Below are positions 35,043-45,090 of a DNA stretch of 45,720 bases, piece after piece. The notes below the pieces were generated by a model. The model was given only the letters and a program-made list of their open reading frames with translations, had not been told where the DNA came from and ran no database searches. Both the position numbers and the translations under genes were made by a program. Source of the DNA: Fusobacteriaceae bacterium (GTDB lineage Bacteria; Fusobacteriota; Fusobacteriia; Fusobacteriales; Fusobacteriaceae); assembly GCA_031272945.1 (NCBI GenBank), contig JAISST010000158.1:1-45720 (forward strand), in the 5' to 3' direction. The first letter of the stretch is position 1. Each line of letters opens with the position of its first letter.

Positions 35043-35053
35043 GGAGGGATCTT

Positions 35054-36217
35054 ATGGAATTGCGGGAATTGTTTGACAGGGAAGAACGCGGAATTATTGA
35101 ACTGAGGCGGTGGTTTCACGCGCATCCGGAGGCGTCATTGCACGAGGAACTGACTTCCCGGAAGATTGCGGAAGAACTGGAAAAAATGGGAATTCCTTAT
35201 GAGAAATTGCCGCCGAACCACGGGCTTGTGGCAATCATAGAGGGAGCGAAGAAAGGAAAAACCATTGTGATCCGGGCGGATATGGACGCCTTGCCCGTAT
35301 CGGAAGAGACCGGACTCCCCTTCTCCTCTGAGAATAAGGGCGTAATGCATGCTTGCGGCCATGACGGACATATGGCCATGCTCTTGGGCGTGATCAAGGC
35401 GCTTTCCCAATACAGGGAGCGGTTTAGCGGTACGGTGAAATGCCTGTTTCAGGTGGGCGAGGAGATCGGCAGAGGTCACGGGGAGGCGTTGGAATACCTC
35501 GAAAAGACGGGAGGGGCAGACGGTGTGATTGCCCTTCATCTGTGGAGCAATATACCGGAAGGGCAGATTCTCCTGATCCCGGGGGCTGTCTTTGCGGGCG
35601 TCAGAGGCTTTGTGGTCAAGGTGCGCGGCGAGGGCGGTCACGGAGGCCGGCCGGATCTTGTGAAAGATCCGATCAAGTCCGCTTGCGATCTCGTATTGAA
35701 AATCAGCGCCATCCCTTCCAATTTCTATGACGTGCTGGATCATTCCGTCGTCCATGTGGGAAAAATTGAGGCGGGAACCTTGGGCAACATTTTTCCCTCG
35801 GAAGCCACAGTTACCGGCGGGTTTCGCTGGTTCAACCCCGGCGGCGAAGGGGCGATTACCGAAAAAATCCGGCAGATCGCGGACGGCGTGGGGATGGCTT
35901 ACGGGGTCAAATGTGAATTGCAACTGTTGGGAGGCGTGGCGCCCGTACACAACAATCCGGCAATGATTGAACAGGCGCGTTCCCTGATCAGTCAGGTGGA
36001 TGGATTGCGAATTGCCGACCAGACCGCTCCCATATGCGCCAGCGACAATATCGGGTTCTTTCTGGAAAAATATCCCGGCTTCTACGGCGTGTTGGGGGCG
36101 GGGAAACCCGGAACGGAGATTTATCCGCATCACCACTGCAAATTTGACCTGGATGAAAAAGCGCTCAGAAAGGGTATGGAATTTATGTGCAGATACGCGA
36201 TGGAATTTTTAAAATGA
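35054..36217 (+). CDS. M20-family amidohydrolase/aminoacylase
   Basis: RRWFHAHPEASLHEELTSRKI, RADMDALPVSEETGLPFSSENKGVMHACGHDGHMAMLLG, GEGGHGGRPDL. Confidence 0.95.
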   Translation: MELRELFDREERGIIELRRWFHAHPEASLHEELTSRKIAEELEKMGIPYEKLPPNHGLVAIIEGAKKGKTIVIRADMDALPVSEETGLPFSSENKGVMHACGHDGHMAMLLGVIKALSQYRERFSGTVKCLFQVGEEIGRGHGEALEYLEKTGGADGVIALHLWSNIPEGQILLIPGAVFAGVRGFVVKVRGEGGHGGRPDLVKDPIKSACDLVLKISAIPSNFYDVLDHSVVHVGKIEAGTLGNIFPSEATVTGGFRWFNPGGEGAITEKIRQIADGVGMAYGVKCELQLLGGVAPVHNNPAMIEQARSLISQVDGLRIADQTAPICASDNIGFFLEKYPGFYGVLGAGKPGTEIYPHHHCKFDLDEKALRKGMEFMCRYAMEFLK

Positions 36218-36230
36218 GGAGGCGTAAGAT

Positions 36231-37652
36231 ATGGAAATGACGGGAAATAAAAAGAAAAAAGAAATCAAGATGCCGCATCTGTTTTGGATCATGATCGGAT
36301 TGCTGCTGGTTGCGTGCTTGCTGACCTATATCGTGCCCGCCGGGAAATTCGCGGTCGGGGCCGACGGGAAAATCCTCGGGGATCAATTTTCTTATATCGG
36401 AAAACAGTCCCCTGTGCCGCCGTGGCGGATGTTTATGATGATGCTTGACGGCGTCGTGGGATCGGGGTCCATCATCTGGGTCGTGCTCGTTGCGGGCGCC
36501 ATGACTTCTGTTGTCATGGCCACCGGCGCCATTGACGAGATCCTCAATTGGTCCATTTATAAACTGAAGGACAGAAGCGAGAACATCCTGATATCCATTA
36601 TGTTCATCCTCATGGTGTACATGGGTTCATTCGGCGGATCAGACGCGCTGATCGCCGTGGTGCCCATCGGCGTCATATTCACAAAAAAATTGAAGCTGGA
36701 TCCCATTTGCGCCATCGGCGTTACGAGTTACGCGACGCTGATAGGATTCGGAACCGGCCCCACAAAACAGTTCATCACCCAAATGATGATGGGCGTTCCG
36801 GTATACGCTGCATTCTTTACGATGTTTATCAGCATGAATTTTTATATGATACTGGGTCTCATTCTTTTGCTGCGCTATGTGAAGAAAATCAGAAAAGATC
36901 CCCGGAACTCCCTGATGTGGAGTGAAGGTTGGGATCCGGATAAACTGGAAGTATCCGCCGAAGACGAGGAGGCGCTGAAAAAAGGAACGAAGTTAAGCGG
37001 GAGAACAATCGCGATTCTCATACTCTATCTCGGACAATACGCCTTGATGGTGGCTTACTCCTTCATAGGCGGAGACCCCAAAAAACTCTTGAATTTTTTG
37101 ATGGCAATCAATATGTTTGTAGCCATTGCCTGCGGATTTATCGGCGGATTTTCCTTTGACAGAATCGGCAATGAGTTTATCAAAGGGCTGAAGGGTATTG
37201 TTTTTGTAGGTTTTGTCATCGGCTTGGCCCGGGTGATGACCCAGGTCATGACGGAAGGCCAGATTATTCATACGATCGTGTATGTCCTCACAAAACCCAT
37301 TATGAATTTGAGCCGCTCCATCTCTACGGTGGGGATGACGGCGGTGATCTCCATCATCAATATTATGATCCCTTCCGCCAGTTCAAAGCAGGCGATTTTG
37401 ATTCCGATCATCCGTCCGATCACCGAAACGCTGAATATGGATAAAAATCTGGCGGTTCAGGCCTTCCAGTACGGCGACGGATTTACAAACATCGTTTCCC
37501 CCTTCCTGGGTTGGACCGTAGGCTCGTGCGCCATGGCCGGAGTGCCGTTTCCGAAATGGTTCAAATGGGCGTTGCCCAAAGTCATCCTGTTTATTCTGAT
37601 ATCCTTTGTCATCATCTTTGTTCTGACGGAAATCGGCTGGAAAGCCTTTTAG
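36231..37652 (+). CDS. YfcC/DcuC-like membrane transporter
   Basis: Multi-TM; MPHLFWIMIGLLLVACLLTYIVPAGKF, FGTGPTKQFITQMMMGVPVYAAF, IMIPSASSKQAILIPII. Confidence 0.88.
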   Translation: MEMTGNKKKKEIKMPHLFWIMIGLLLVACLLTYIVPAGKFAVGADGKILGDQFSYIGKQSPVPPWRMFMMMLDGVVGSGSIIWVVLVAGAMTSVVMATGAIDEILNWSIYKLKDRSENILISIMFILMVYMGSFGGSDALIAVVPIGVIFTKKLKLDPICAIGVTSYATLIGFGTGPTKQFITQMMMGVPVYAAFFTMFISMNFYMILGLILLLRYVKKIRKDPRNSLMWSEGWDPDKLEVSAEDEEALKKGTKLSGRTIAILILYLGQYALMVAYSFIGGDPKKLLNFLMAINMFVAIACGFIGGFSFDRIGNEFIKGLKGIVFVGFVIGLARVMTQVMTEGQIIHTIVYVLTKPIMNLSRSISTVGMTAVISIINIMIPSASSKQAILIPIIRPITETLNMDKNLAVQAFQYGDGFTNIVSPFLGWTVGSCAMAGVPFPKWFKWALPKVILFILISFVIIFVLTEIGWKAF

Positions 37653-37684
37653 GAAATTCCGTTTCTCGTATACCCGTATAATAG

Positions 37685-37710
37685 AAAAGAGGCGATTGCG
37701 CCTCTTTTTT
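37685..37710 (+). terminator. Intrinsic terminator
   Basis: AAAAGAGGCG-ATTG-CGCCTCTTTTTT. Confidence 0.9.
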
Positions 37711-37749
37711 GATTCTTTTGTCTTATCTGTCCCTCTCCTCAAGAATCCA

Positions 37750-37778
37750 TTGACAAACCGGTGGCGATATGATACCAT
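37750..37778 (+). promoter_or_regulatory. Sigma-70-type promoter
   Basis: TTGACA - 17 nt - TACCAT with extended -10 (TGATACCAT). Confidence 0.6.
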
Positions 37779-37804
37779 GGGGTATACTCGCAAGGAGGAA
37801 TGGG

Positions 37805-38407
37805 ATGGACGCCAAGGAAAGCGGATTCAAATACGAGTTTCGGATGTATTTTTATCTCTATATGCTCTACGCCTTTTTGGGCTGGATCTATGAGACCCTT
37901 TTGTTTTCTGTTAATGAACGCCGTTTCGTTAATAGGGGCTTCAATTTCGGCCCATGGATCCCCATCTACGGCTTCGGGGCCGTCGTCATCATGCTGGCGG
38001 TGGTATATTTTATCGGGGACCGCTGTACATTTCGCGGGCGCAATATCCGGCCTGTCGCGGTCTTCTTTTTGATCGGGATTCTCGCGACATTGGCGGAACT
38101 GGCGGGCAGTTATATCATGCAAAATGTTTTCGGCCTTAAGCTCTGGGATTATTCGGAGCTCAGGCTGAATTTTGAGGGACGGATCGCCCTGCGGCCGAGT
38201 TTTATCTTTGCGGCGGGCGGGACATTTCTCTTTTATACGGTGCAGCCCTTGGGGAAAAAGCTGCTGGACCGCTTTTCGATCCCGACCCAAAAGAAAGTGG
38301 CGTCGGTTCTTTTTGTCATTGTCATGCTGGACTTTGCGGCTTCGGCCGTGACGACGGTCTGGTTTCCGGATCTTTTCAAACATCCGGGAATCTTGGGGAG
38401 AGTCTAA
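37805..38407 (+). CDS. Membrane protein of the putative ABC transporter permease family PF06541 (CmpB-like)
   Basis: FYLYMLYAFLGWIYETLLFSVNERRFVNRGFNFGPWIPIYGFGAV. GGAGG precedes the ATG at 37805. Confidence 0.82.
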   Translation: MDAKESGFKYEFRMYFYLYMLYAFLGWIYETLLFSVNERRFVNRGFNFGPWIPIYGFGAVVIMLAVVYFIGDRCTFRGRNIRPVAVFFLIGILATLAELAGSYIMQNVFGLKLWDYSELRLNFEGRIALRPSFIFAAGGTFLFYTVQPLGKKLLDRFSIPTQKKVASVLFVIVMLDFAASAVTTVWFPDLFKHPGILGRV

Positions 38408-38439
38408 AAATACGGGAAATCATCAGACAGGAGGGAAAT

Positions 38440-39003
38440 ATGGATTTGAAAGAAGCGATTCTGCAAAGGAGGTCAATCCGGAATTATCTGGATCAAGCGG
38501 TACCCAAAGAAATGATCCATGAGTTGATTCAGGCGGCGATCTGGGCGCCTAGCGGCTCCAATGCCCAGCCGTGGGCTTTTTCCGTGATCGAGGACAGGGA
38601 GGAACTTGAAAGATTGTCGGAAGAAATCAAAGCCTTCCTGCTTCAAAATATCGACAATATGCCCAATTTGCAGCAATACCGGAAGACGCTGGCCAATCCG
38701 GCGTACCGGATTTTTTACAACGCGCCCTGCCTGCTGACGATCTACGCGAAATATCAGAGCGGACCCAATGCCGTCGGAGATTGCTATATCGCCTCGCAGA
38801 ACGTGATGCTGGCCGCCCATGCCATGGGTCTCGGCTCCTGCTTTTGCGGTTTTGCCCTGCATTACCTCAATCTGCCCGACGTCAAAAAGCGCTACGGCGT
38901 CGCCGAGGAAAACCAGGCGGTCGCTCCCGTCATGCTGGGGTATCCCGCGGTGATTCCTCCTCCGCCGCAAAGAAGAGAGCCGGAAATAATTTTTTGGAAA
39001 TGA
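38440..39003 (+). CDS. Nitroreductase family protein
   Basis: QRRSIRNYLDQAVPKEMIHELIQAAIWAPSGSNAQPWAFSVI, YIASQNVMLAAHAMGLGSC. Confidence 0.93.
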   Translation: MDLKEAILQRRSIRNYLDQAVPKEMIHELIQAAIWAPSGSNAQPWAFSVIEDREELERLSEEIKAFLLQNIDNMPNLQQYRKTLANPAYRIFYNAPCLLTIYAKYQSGPNAVGDCYIASQNVMLAAHAMGLGSCFCGFALHYLNLPDVKKRYGVAEENQAVAPVMLGYPAVIPPPPQRREPEIIFWK

Positions 39004-39035
39004 AGGGGGGGCAAACGAAATGCTTGCCGCGAGGT

Positions 39036-39926
39036 TTAGCCAAGCTTTCTATTTTCTAATGTTGACAGCGTATCGTTTTCTTGAATCCTGTGAAACAGAC
39101 CGGTCACGGCAAGCAGATCCGCGCAACCGCCGGGGCTGATGTAGCGGTCGATAAAATCTTGATCCATTTTCAATAGAGCCGCCCTTCCGGCGGGAGTCTC
39201 TACACCGCCGAGGGCAATTACTTTTGAAGCGTATTGTTGCGCGTATTGCGCGACACTTAAATCATGGCGGGACAGAATATTGGTATCAAGCGTATGAGCG
39301 ATCAAGTGCAGCAAAGTTTGCACAATTGCGTCATTTCGTGAATACCCTGTGCTGATCATTTGAGAAAAAACCGGAAGCGCGATTTTACAGACAGTCTGGT
39401 AGCCGCTTTCGGCTTCTCCCCTGGCGCCTTTGAATCCATAGGTCATATACATGCGCTCGCCTTTTGTAAGCTTTTTTTTGTTTGAAAGATTCTGAAAATC
39501 ATCTTTACAGAGATCGACGCAAAGAATTCTGATGTTGTCGCAGATCGTCTCATACGAAAGGATCTCCTGGTCGTAAAGCCATCCCGCCGTCGCGCACGCC
39601 AGCCCCAGGGAAAATATTGCTCCTTTATGGGTGTTGACGCCTTTTGTGGCACTGTACATTTTCGCCTCGGCTTCCCGGCCCAGCGCCCGCAAGAGCGGAA
39701 GCAACCGCTCTATCGGACGTCTGGAAGAGGCTTTTCCCAACTGCGTCATTTTGTAAAAGCTCAAATGCAAAGCCGAAGCGGACTGAATAAACGTAAAAAA
39801 GTCCATATCACGATGCGCCCCGCTGTTGTTTCTGTCGACGAGACCCGGTTTCGGCGTAGCGGATAATTCGGACAGCATGGACTCAATGGCCCAAGCGCTG
39901 ATTTGCTCGCAAAATTCTTCATACAT
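39036..39926 (-). CDS. citG: Triphosphoribosyl-dephospho-CoA synthase
   Basis: ELSATPKPGLVDRNNSGAHRDMDFFTFIQSA, TKGVNTHKGAIFSLG, GARGEAESGYQTV. ATG at 39926 with GAGGTGG upstream. Confidence 0.93.
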   Translation of the reverse strand: MYEEFCEQISAWAIESMLSELSATPKPGLVDRNNSGAHRDMDFFTFIQSASALHLSFYKMTQLGKASSRRPIERLLPLLRALGREAEAKMYSATKGVNTHKGAIFSLGLACATAGWLYDQEILSYETICDNIRILCVDLCKDDFQNLSNKKKLTKGERMYMTYGFKGARGEAESGYQTVCKIALPVFSQMISTGYSRNDAIVQTLLHLIAHTLDTNILSRHDLSVAQYAQQYASKVIALGGVETPAGRAALLKMDQDFIDRYISPGGCADLLAVTGLFHRIQENDTLSTLENRKLG

Positions 39927-39954
39927 CAAAACCACCTCGACTGAAAATCTGTTT

Positions 39955-41001
39955 TTAATCCGAAAAGATGATGCACACCGGACTGCCTGTTTCGATTGTT
40001 TGTCCGGTATAGGTCAAGCTTCCGTTTTCTTCAATACGAAAGGTCAAAATCGTATCGCTTTCCTCATTGGCGGCATAGAGATATTGCCCGGTTGGATCAA
40101 TCGTGATGAAACGGGGAGTTTTTCCCTGCGTCGATACCCAGCCCTGCGTTTTCAACATCCCCGATTTTTCGTCAATCGCGTAAATTGTAATGCTGTCATG
40201 AATACGGTTGGACGCATACATATGCGAAACGTCATGCGAGACCATGATTCCGCTGGCTTGTCCGTTTCCTACATAGGTTTCCGGTAAAGTTGATAAAATT
40301 TGTATTGGGATCATACAACCTGTGGAGACATCAAACGTGTGAAAGCAGATCGTGTTGTCCTTCTCATTGATCAAGTAGATCCAGCGATTATTCAAATGTA
40401 CCGCCACATGCCTGGCCTCGGCCCGATCTCTTGTCGGTAAAACAAATTTGATGGCAAAACCTGTTTCGGGGGAAAAGGTGAATACCGTAGTCTTCGAATA
40501 CCCGGCCTTACGCCCCTGCGAAGGGACAAAAAGAACGCTTTGACTGTGGTCATAGATAATTTGATGCGGATGAGAGACGTCCCCTTCTTTTATCCCGGGA
40601 ATGGTTGTTTTGAACGCTACGGGTCCCAAACTTCCGTCATTTTTTCTGGGCAAAGCCACGATCGTGCCGGCTTGGAGATTTGCGGTCAATATGAACTTGT
40701 TGCTGCGATCCGGCGTAAGAAATACCGGATTTTCTCCTTCGCAATTTGTCTGACCGAGCAATGTCAGCAGACCCGTTGCGCGATCAACCGAAAAGGAACT
40801 TACTTCCGAAAAATCACCGTGTACCGTATAAAGAAAAGCTTTGCCATGATCAAAAGTCAGATATGAGGGATTGACCAGATTGCCCGCGGTCCCGACATGC
40901 GTCCAGCCGCCGTTGCTGTCATTGACTTCATAAATTTCTATGCCTTTCCCCCTCGCGTTCCGTTCTTTTGTTGTGCGGCATCCTACATAAGCATATCTCA
41001 T
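39955..41001 (-). CDS. Lactonase family beta-propeller protein (COG2706-like)
   Basis: Repeated propeller blades (PSYLTFDHGKAFLYTV, HPHQIIYDHSQSVLFVPS, RFITIDPTGQYLYAANEESDTI). AGGAGG before the ATG. Confidence 0.87.
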   Translation of the reverse strand: MRYAYVGCRTTKERNARGKGIEIYEVNDSNGGWTHVGTAGNLVNPSYLTFDHGKAFLYTVHGDFSEVSSFSVDRATGLLTLLGQTNCEGENPVFLTPDRSNKFILTANLQAGTIVALPRKNDGSLGPVAFKTTIPGIKEGDVSHPHQIIYDHSQSVLFVPSQGRKAGYSKTTVFTFSPETGFAIKFVLPTRDRAEARHVAVHLNNRWIYLINEKDNTICFHTFDVSTGCMIPIQILSTLPETYVGNGQASGIMVSHDVSHMYASNRIHDSITIYAIDEKSGMLKTQGWVSTQGKTPRFITIDPTGQYLYAANEESDTILTFRIEENGSLTYTGQTIETGSPVCIIFSD

Positions 41002-41029
41002 ATTGCAACCTCCTCGTCAAACAGCCAAA

Positions 41030-42283
41030 TCAAAGTATACCATACAAGCCAAGCAAGGCAACCAGGGAAACGATAAGAACCTGAGCGGCAGAAAGTGCGA
41101 ATAATTGAATAAATAACTTCTGCTGTTTTTTTTCATTGATTTTCTTTTCCTGGGAATAGGCCGCCAATGTCAGGCTTCCTCCGGTAGACATGGGGCTGAT
41201 GCCGGCTACGGTCGCGCCGGCGGTTATTGATGTAACCAAAACAATGACTCCTGTGCTTCCCCCGATGTTTTCAACAATTCCGGGAACGGCGGGCACCAAT
41301 GTCGGCAATACAACACCGTTTGCCGAGCTGAACCAAGACATGACGCCGCCTGTCATGGACATGATAAAAGGCGCGGTAAAGCTGTTCATCATTTTTGCCA
41401 AAACATCGGAAAGCAACTTGATCCCGCCCAACTGTGTTGTCACCGTCATCAGGACATTGATTCCGCAAATCAGGATCAATACGCTCCAGGGAATCATTTT
41501 TACCGCAGCCGTTTCATTGACCGCGCCCAGAATAATCAACGCGCCGGCAATCATAAAGGACATGATTCCCACGTCTTGATTGAAACCTACAACTGTTACC
41601 GCCAAGGTAATCAATCCAGCCAGACAGAGCAGTTGTTTTTTACTGAATTTTTCCGTATCCGACAGTTTTAATACCATGTCAGAGCGCAGTTTATAGCCCT
41701 TGAAAAAGATATATACGACAAGCGCGCAAACAAAATTCGCAAGCGTCACGCCGATCCAAACTGTGGCTGGGTTTCCGGCGATGGATTTTACGTCAAGAAG
41801 ATCTTTGATGATAATCCCGGTCAGCGCTATGGGCGACGTAGTCCCGCCAACGGCCCCCAGAAGCGCCATCGCGGCGAGAAGCAAAGGAGAGGTGTTCATT
41901 TGTACAGCCAGAGAAACGCCGAACAGAATCATGACCGCCTGAACGGAAATGGCACCCGGGCCCGCCGCCGACAAGAGATACGATGTGAGGTAAACAATAA
42001 TGGGGATTAAAAACGTATTTTTTCCAACAAGAGCGACGATCTTCCGCGAAAGCAGCTCCAAAGTCTTGTTTTCTTGCAAAAGTGCGAAAAGAAGCATGGT
42101 TCCCAAAAGCGTCAAAAAGAGTTTCGTGGGATAACCGCTGAAGAACAAGTTGATCTTGAGACCGCCCGTCAGAATAAGTATGGGCGCCAAAGCCAGCGAG
42201 ACGATACCCACATTCATTTTCCTTACAAAACCCAATACGATTGCACCTGCAAGGAATACCAACGATAATACCGGAAATAACAT
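41030..42283 (-). CDS. Dicarboxylate carrier MatC-like/SLC13-type transporter
   Basis: MatC_N-like N-terminus and a multi-TM topology (GGTTSPIALTGIIIKDLL; AGISPMSTGGSLTLAAY). Confidence 0.8.
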   Translation of the reverse strand: MLFPVLSLVFLAGAIVLGFVRKMNVGIVSLALAPILILTGGLKINLFFSGYPTKLFLTLLGTMLLFALLQENKTLELLSRKIVALVGKNTFLIPIIVYLTSYLLSAAGPGAISVQAVMILFGVSLAVQMNTSPLLLAAMALLGAVGGTTSPIALTGIIIKDLLDVKSIAGNPATVWIGVTLANFVCALVVYIFFKGYKLRSDMVLKLSDTEKFSKKQLLCLAGLITLAVTVVGFNQDVGIMSFMIAGALIILGAVNETAAVKMIPWSVLILICGINVLMTVTTQLGGIKLLSDVLAKMMNSFTAPFIMSMTGGVMSWFSSANGVVLPTLVPAVPGIVENIGGSTGVIVLVTSITAGATVAGISPMSTGGSLTLAAYSQEKKINEKKQQKLFIQLFALSAAQVLIVSLVALLGLYGIL

Positions 42284-42305
42284 GTCATCCTCCTTTGTTC
42301 AATTA

Positions 42306-43865
42306 TTATAGTAATTCAAACGGCTTTATCTTCCGTACCACATCGAGAATCGTCCCGTCCCGGGCTTCCACGACGGCCACCACTTTGTCCTCCCACTGTA
42401 GTTTTTGAGGAACTCCGAGGAGGCTGTCCGCCTTTTCCTTCAACCACTCTATCGTAACATGCTTGATTTCTGCGTCATCCAGGCATTTTATCAGATCCGG
42501 GCGCAAGGGGTTGACGGCGATGCCATAGTCCGTGACAAGAACGTCGACGCAATCGCCCGGGGTCGTCACGGTGACGACATCCTCACAGACGGTGGCCATC
42601 CGGCCTCGCGTCAACGGAGTTACAATGATACAGCATTTGCTGCCTGCTGCCGCGTCAGGATGCCCTCCCGGCGCACCGCGCAGCACCCCGTCTGAGCCTG
42701 TGATGACATTGACGTTGAAGTTCAAGTCGATTTCCAAAGCGGCCAATACCACAAAGTCCAATTGATTGACGTAAGCGCCTTTGTTGGCAGGATTGGCGTA
42801 TTCGCTCATGCTCACTTCGTGATGCCCAGGATGTCGTAGAATATGATTGATCGCCTGCTGGTCATAGTCCTGCGTATCCAGCAGATGTTTCACGAGTCCT
42901 TTGTCATAGAGGGAGCAAATGGCCCCGCTGGTTCCCCCCAAAGCAAAACTCATGGTAATGCCGTGTTTGACCATGTGCGCCTCAAGAAAGCGGTTGACTG
43001 CCAGAGATGGTCCGCCTACGCCCGTCTGAAACGTAAATCCGTCTTTGAACCAGGGTGTGGCCGTCATAATTTTCGCGACATTTTCCGCCATCATCAATTC
43101 TCTGGGATTTTCCGTCATTCTTGCTTCTTTTGTACTGATTTTGCGTGCGTCTCCGATATTTTCCACAAGACAGACATAATCCACGTTTTCGGCGGCGATT
43201 GAAGCGGGCATATTCGGCGCTTCGACGAGGGTATCGGTCACGATGACCGTATGATCCGCATAGCGGGAATCATGAATCGCGAAGCCCATGGATCCGAAAT
43301 CATTCTTTCCCCCGATGCCGCAGGCGTTTCCGAAGGCGTCCGACGAGGCAGCCGCGAGAAAAGCGATATTGATGTGAACCTCCCCCGCTTCCACCGCTCT
43401 GGGTCGTCCGCCATGGCTTCTGATAATCGCGGGCGTGGCCAATTTTCCAGCGGAAATGACGTCTCCGATTCTTCCCCGTACGCCGGAGGTCTGTACACCG
43501 GTGATGATTCCACGCTCGATGTAGTCGGCAATGGTATCTTGCGCATCGCCCAAAGAAGTGGCGGCGACGGTGATATTTTTTAACCCCATTTCTTCAACGA
43601 GAACTTTTGCCACGATTGAGGCCACATAGTCGCCGTCGCGCAGTTCCGAATGAAAAGAAAAGGTCATCCCGTCGTGGGCGCCGCATTTCTCACAGGCCTC
43701 CTTGATGCTTGCGCAAACTTTACTTTCCGTAGGTTTTACGCTTCTTTTTGTTTTCGGGGAATCTCGTTTCACATATTTCCCGTCCATATAATATTTGCCT
43801 TGATAGACCTCTTTTCCGGTTTTCAATAATTCATCCGGAATGTCCCTGCTGACTGCGTTAATCAT
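42306..43865 (-). CDS. citF: Citrate lyase alpha subunit
   Basis: GAHDGMTFSFHSELRDGD, GIITGVQTSGVRGRIGDVISAGKL, RSHGGRPRAVEAGEVHINIAFLAAASSDAFGNACG, ITGSDGVLRGAPGGHPDAAAGSKC. Confidence 0.96.
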   Translation of the reverse strand: MINAVSRDIPDELLKTGKEVYQGKYYMDGKYVKRDSPKTKRSVKPTESKVCASIKEACEKCGAHDGMTFSFHSELRDGDYVASIVAKVLVEEMGLKNITVAATSLGDAQDTIADYIERGIITGVQTSGVRGRIGDVISAGKLATPAIIRSHGGRPRAVEAGEVHINIAFLAAASSDAFGNACGIGGKNDFGSMGFAIHDSRYADHTVIVTDTLVEAPNMPASIAAENVDYVCLVENIGDARKISTKEARMTENPRELMMAENVAKIMTATPWFKDGFTFQTGVGGPSLAVNRFLEAHMVKHGITMSFALGGTSGAICSLYDKGLVKHLLDTQDYDQQAINHILRHPGHHEVSMSEYANPANKGAYVNQLDFVVLAALEIDLNFNVNVITGSDGVLRGAPGGHPDAAAGSKCCIIVTPLTRGRMATVCEDVVTVTTPGDCVDVLVTDYGIAVNPLRPDLIKCLDDAEIKHVTIEWLKEKADSLLGVPQKLQWEDKVVAVVEARDGTILDVVRKIKPFELL

Positions 43866-43879
43866 ATACGCCCCCTCCT

Positions 43880-44788
43880 TTATAAATCACCGTGATATAC
43901 GCCACATGCTTTCGCCAGCGCGATGACCCGCTCGGCGTCTTCAAAAAAAGGAATGTCGACCATTTTTCCATCCACGGTATAAACTCCCACGCCGGATTTT
44001 ACCTGCTGATTGAAAGAGCGCACGAGTTTTTCCGCGTAAGCGATTTCCTTTTCCGTTGGCGCGAAAGTTTCATGCACAAAGCGGATTTGCCTCGGATTTA
44101 CGATGCTTTTCCCGTCAAAACCCATTTTGCGATTTTGGATGACTTCCGCCTGAAATCCTTCCGTATCGTCAATATTGGGAAACATCGTGTCGAAACATTG
44201 AACGCCTGCGGCTCTCGCGGCCAATAACATCTGCCCTCTTGCCACGAACATTTCGATTCCCGCTTCCTCAATCCGGACATGCATGCACTTTCTGAAATCT
44301 CCGCCGGAGATGGCGCAGCCGAACATACGCGGAGACGCGGTCACGATTTCGTAGGCGTTTAGAATGCCCATGGGGCTTTCCAAGGCGGCCATCAGCAACG
44401 TTCTCCCTTCTTCCACGCCGAATTCTTTTTCGGTGTCCGTTACATATTTGTCAACGGTTTTGACATCATACGCGCTTTCGCATTTGGCGATTCGGATGCC
44501 GTCGGCCCCTCCCGCTACGACGCAGCGGATATCTTCTCGCCAATGGGGCGTATCCAGGCCGTTGATCCGGACAATAACTTCCGTTTGGCCGTAATCAATC
44601 GATTGCAAAGCGTTGTAGAGAGAAAAGCGAGCGGCGTCTTTCTGATTTTCCGCCACGGCGTCTTCCAAATCCAAAATGATGCTGTCGGCGCCGTAGATGT
44701 AGGCGTCCTTGATCAGTCCGGGAGATTGGGCGTTCATAAACATCATGGTCCGCCGGAGTCTTTTTTTCTGAGGCTTGGGTCTTGTCAT
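43880..44788 (-). CDS. citE: Citrate lyase beta subunit
   Basis: RRTMMFMNAQSPGLIKDAYIYGADSIILDLEDAVAENQKDAAR, KMGFDGKSIVNPRQIRFVHETFAPT. TAATG overlap with citD. Confidence 0.95.
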   Translation of the reverse strand: MTRPKPQKKRLRRTMMFMNAQSPGLIKDAYIYGADSIILDLEDAVAENQKDAARFSLYNALQSIDYGQTEVIVRINGLDTPHWREDIRCVVAGGADGIRIAKCESAYDVKTVDKYVTDTEKEFGVEEGRTLLMAALESPMGILNAYEIVTASPRMFGCAISGGDFRKCMHVRIEEAGIEMFVARGQMLLAARAAGVQCFDTMFPNIDDTEGFQAEVIQNRKMGFDGKSIVNPRQIRFVHETFAPTEKEIAYAEKLVRSFNQQVKSGVGVYTVDGKMVDIPFFEDAERVIALAKACGVYHGDL

Positions 44789-45090
44789 TATCTCACCGCT
44801 CCTTTCCAAGGGATATTTTCATGAGAAGCGTCGCAACTGCGGAATACGGCACATTGCACTCTGGCCCGGATCGTACAGTCCAGTGCGCCCCTGTCCACAA
44901 CACGCACAACAGCGTTTATTACGTCCAATTCCTCTAGGGTTTTTGTCACGACTTGCTTGATTTGCGGACCATACTGGTTCATGACAATGCTGTCGATCGT
45001 GAGCTTCAATCCGGATTCCGAAGGCTCCACACTGACCTGGACATCGCTTGATTCAAGTGTACCCGCTATCGCGGGTTTTCGTACGAGCAT
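44788..45090 (-). CDS. citD: Citrate lyase acyl carrier protein (gamma subunit)
   Basis: KPAIAGTLESSDVQVSVEP prosthetic-group attachment motif; next to citE. Confidence 0.95.
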   Translation of the reverse strand: MLVRKPAIAGTLESSDVQVSVEPSESGLKLTIDSIVMNQYGPQIKQVVTKTLEELDVINAVVRVVDRGALDCTIRARVQCAVFRSCDASHENIPWKGAVR

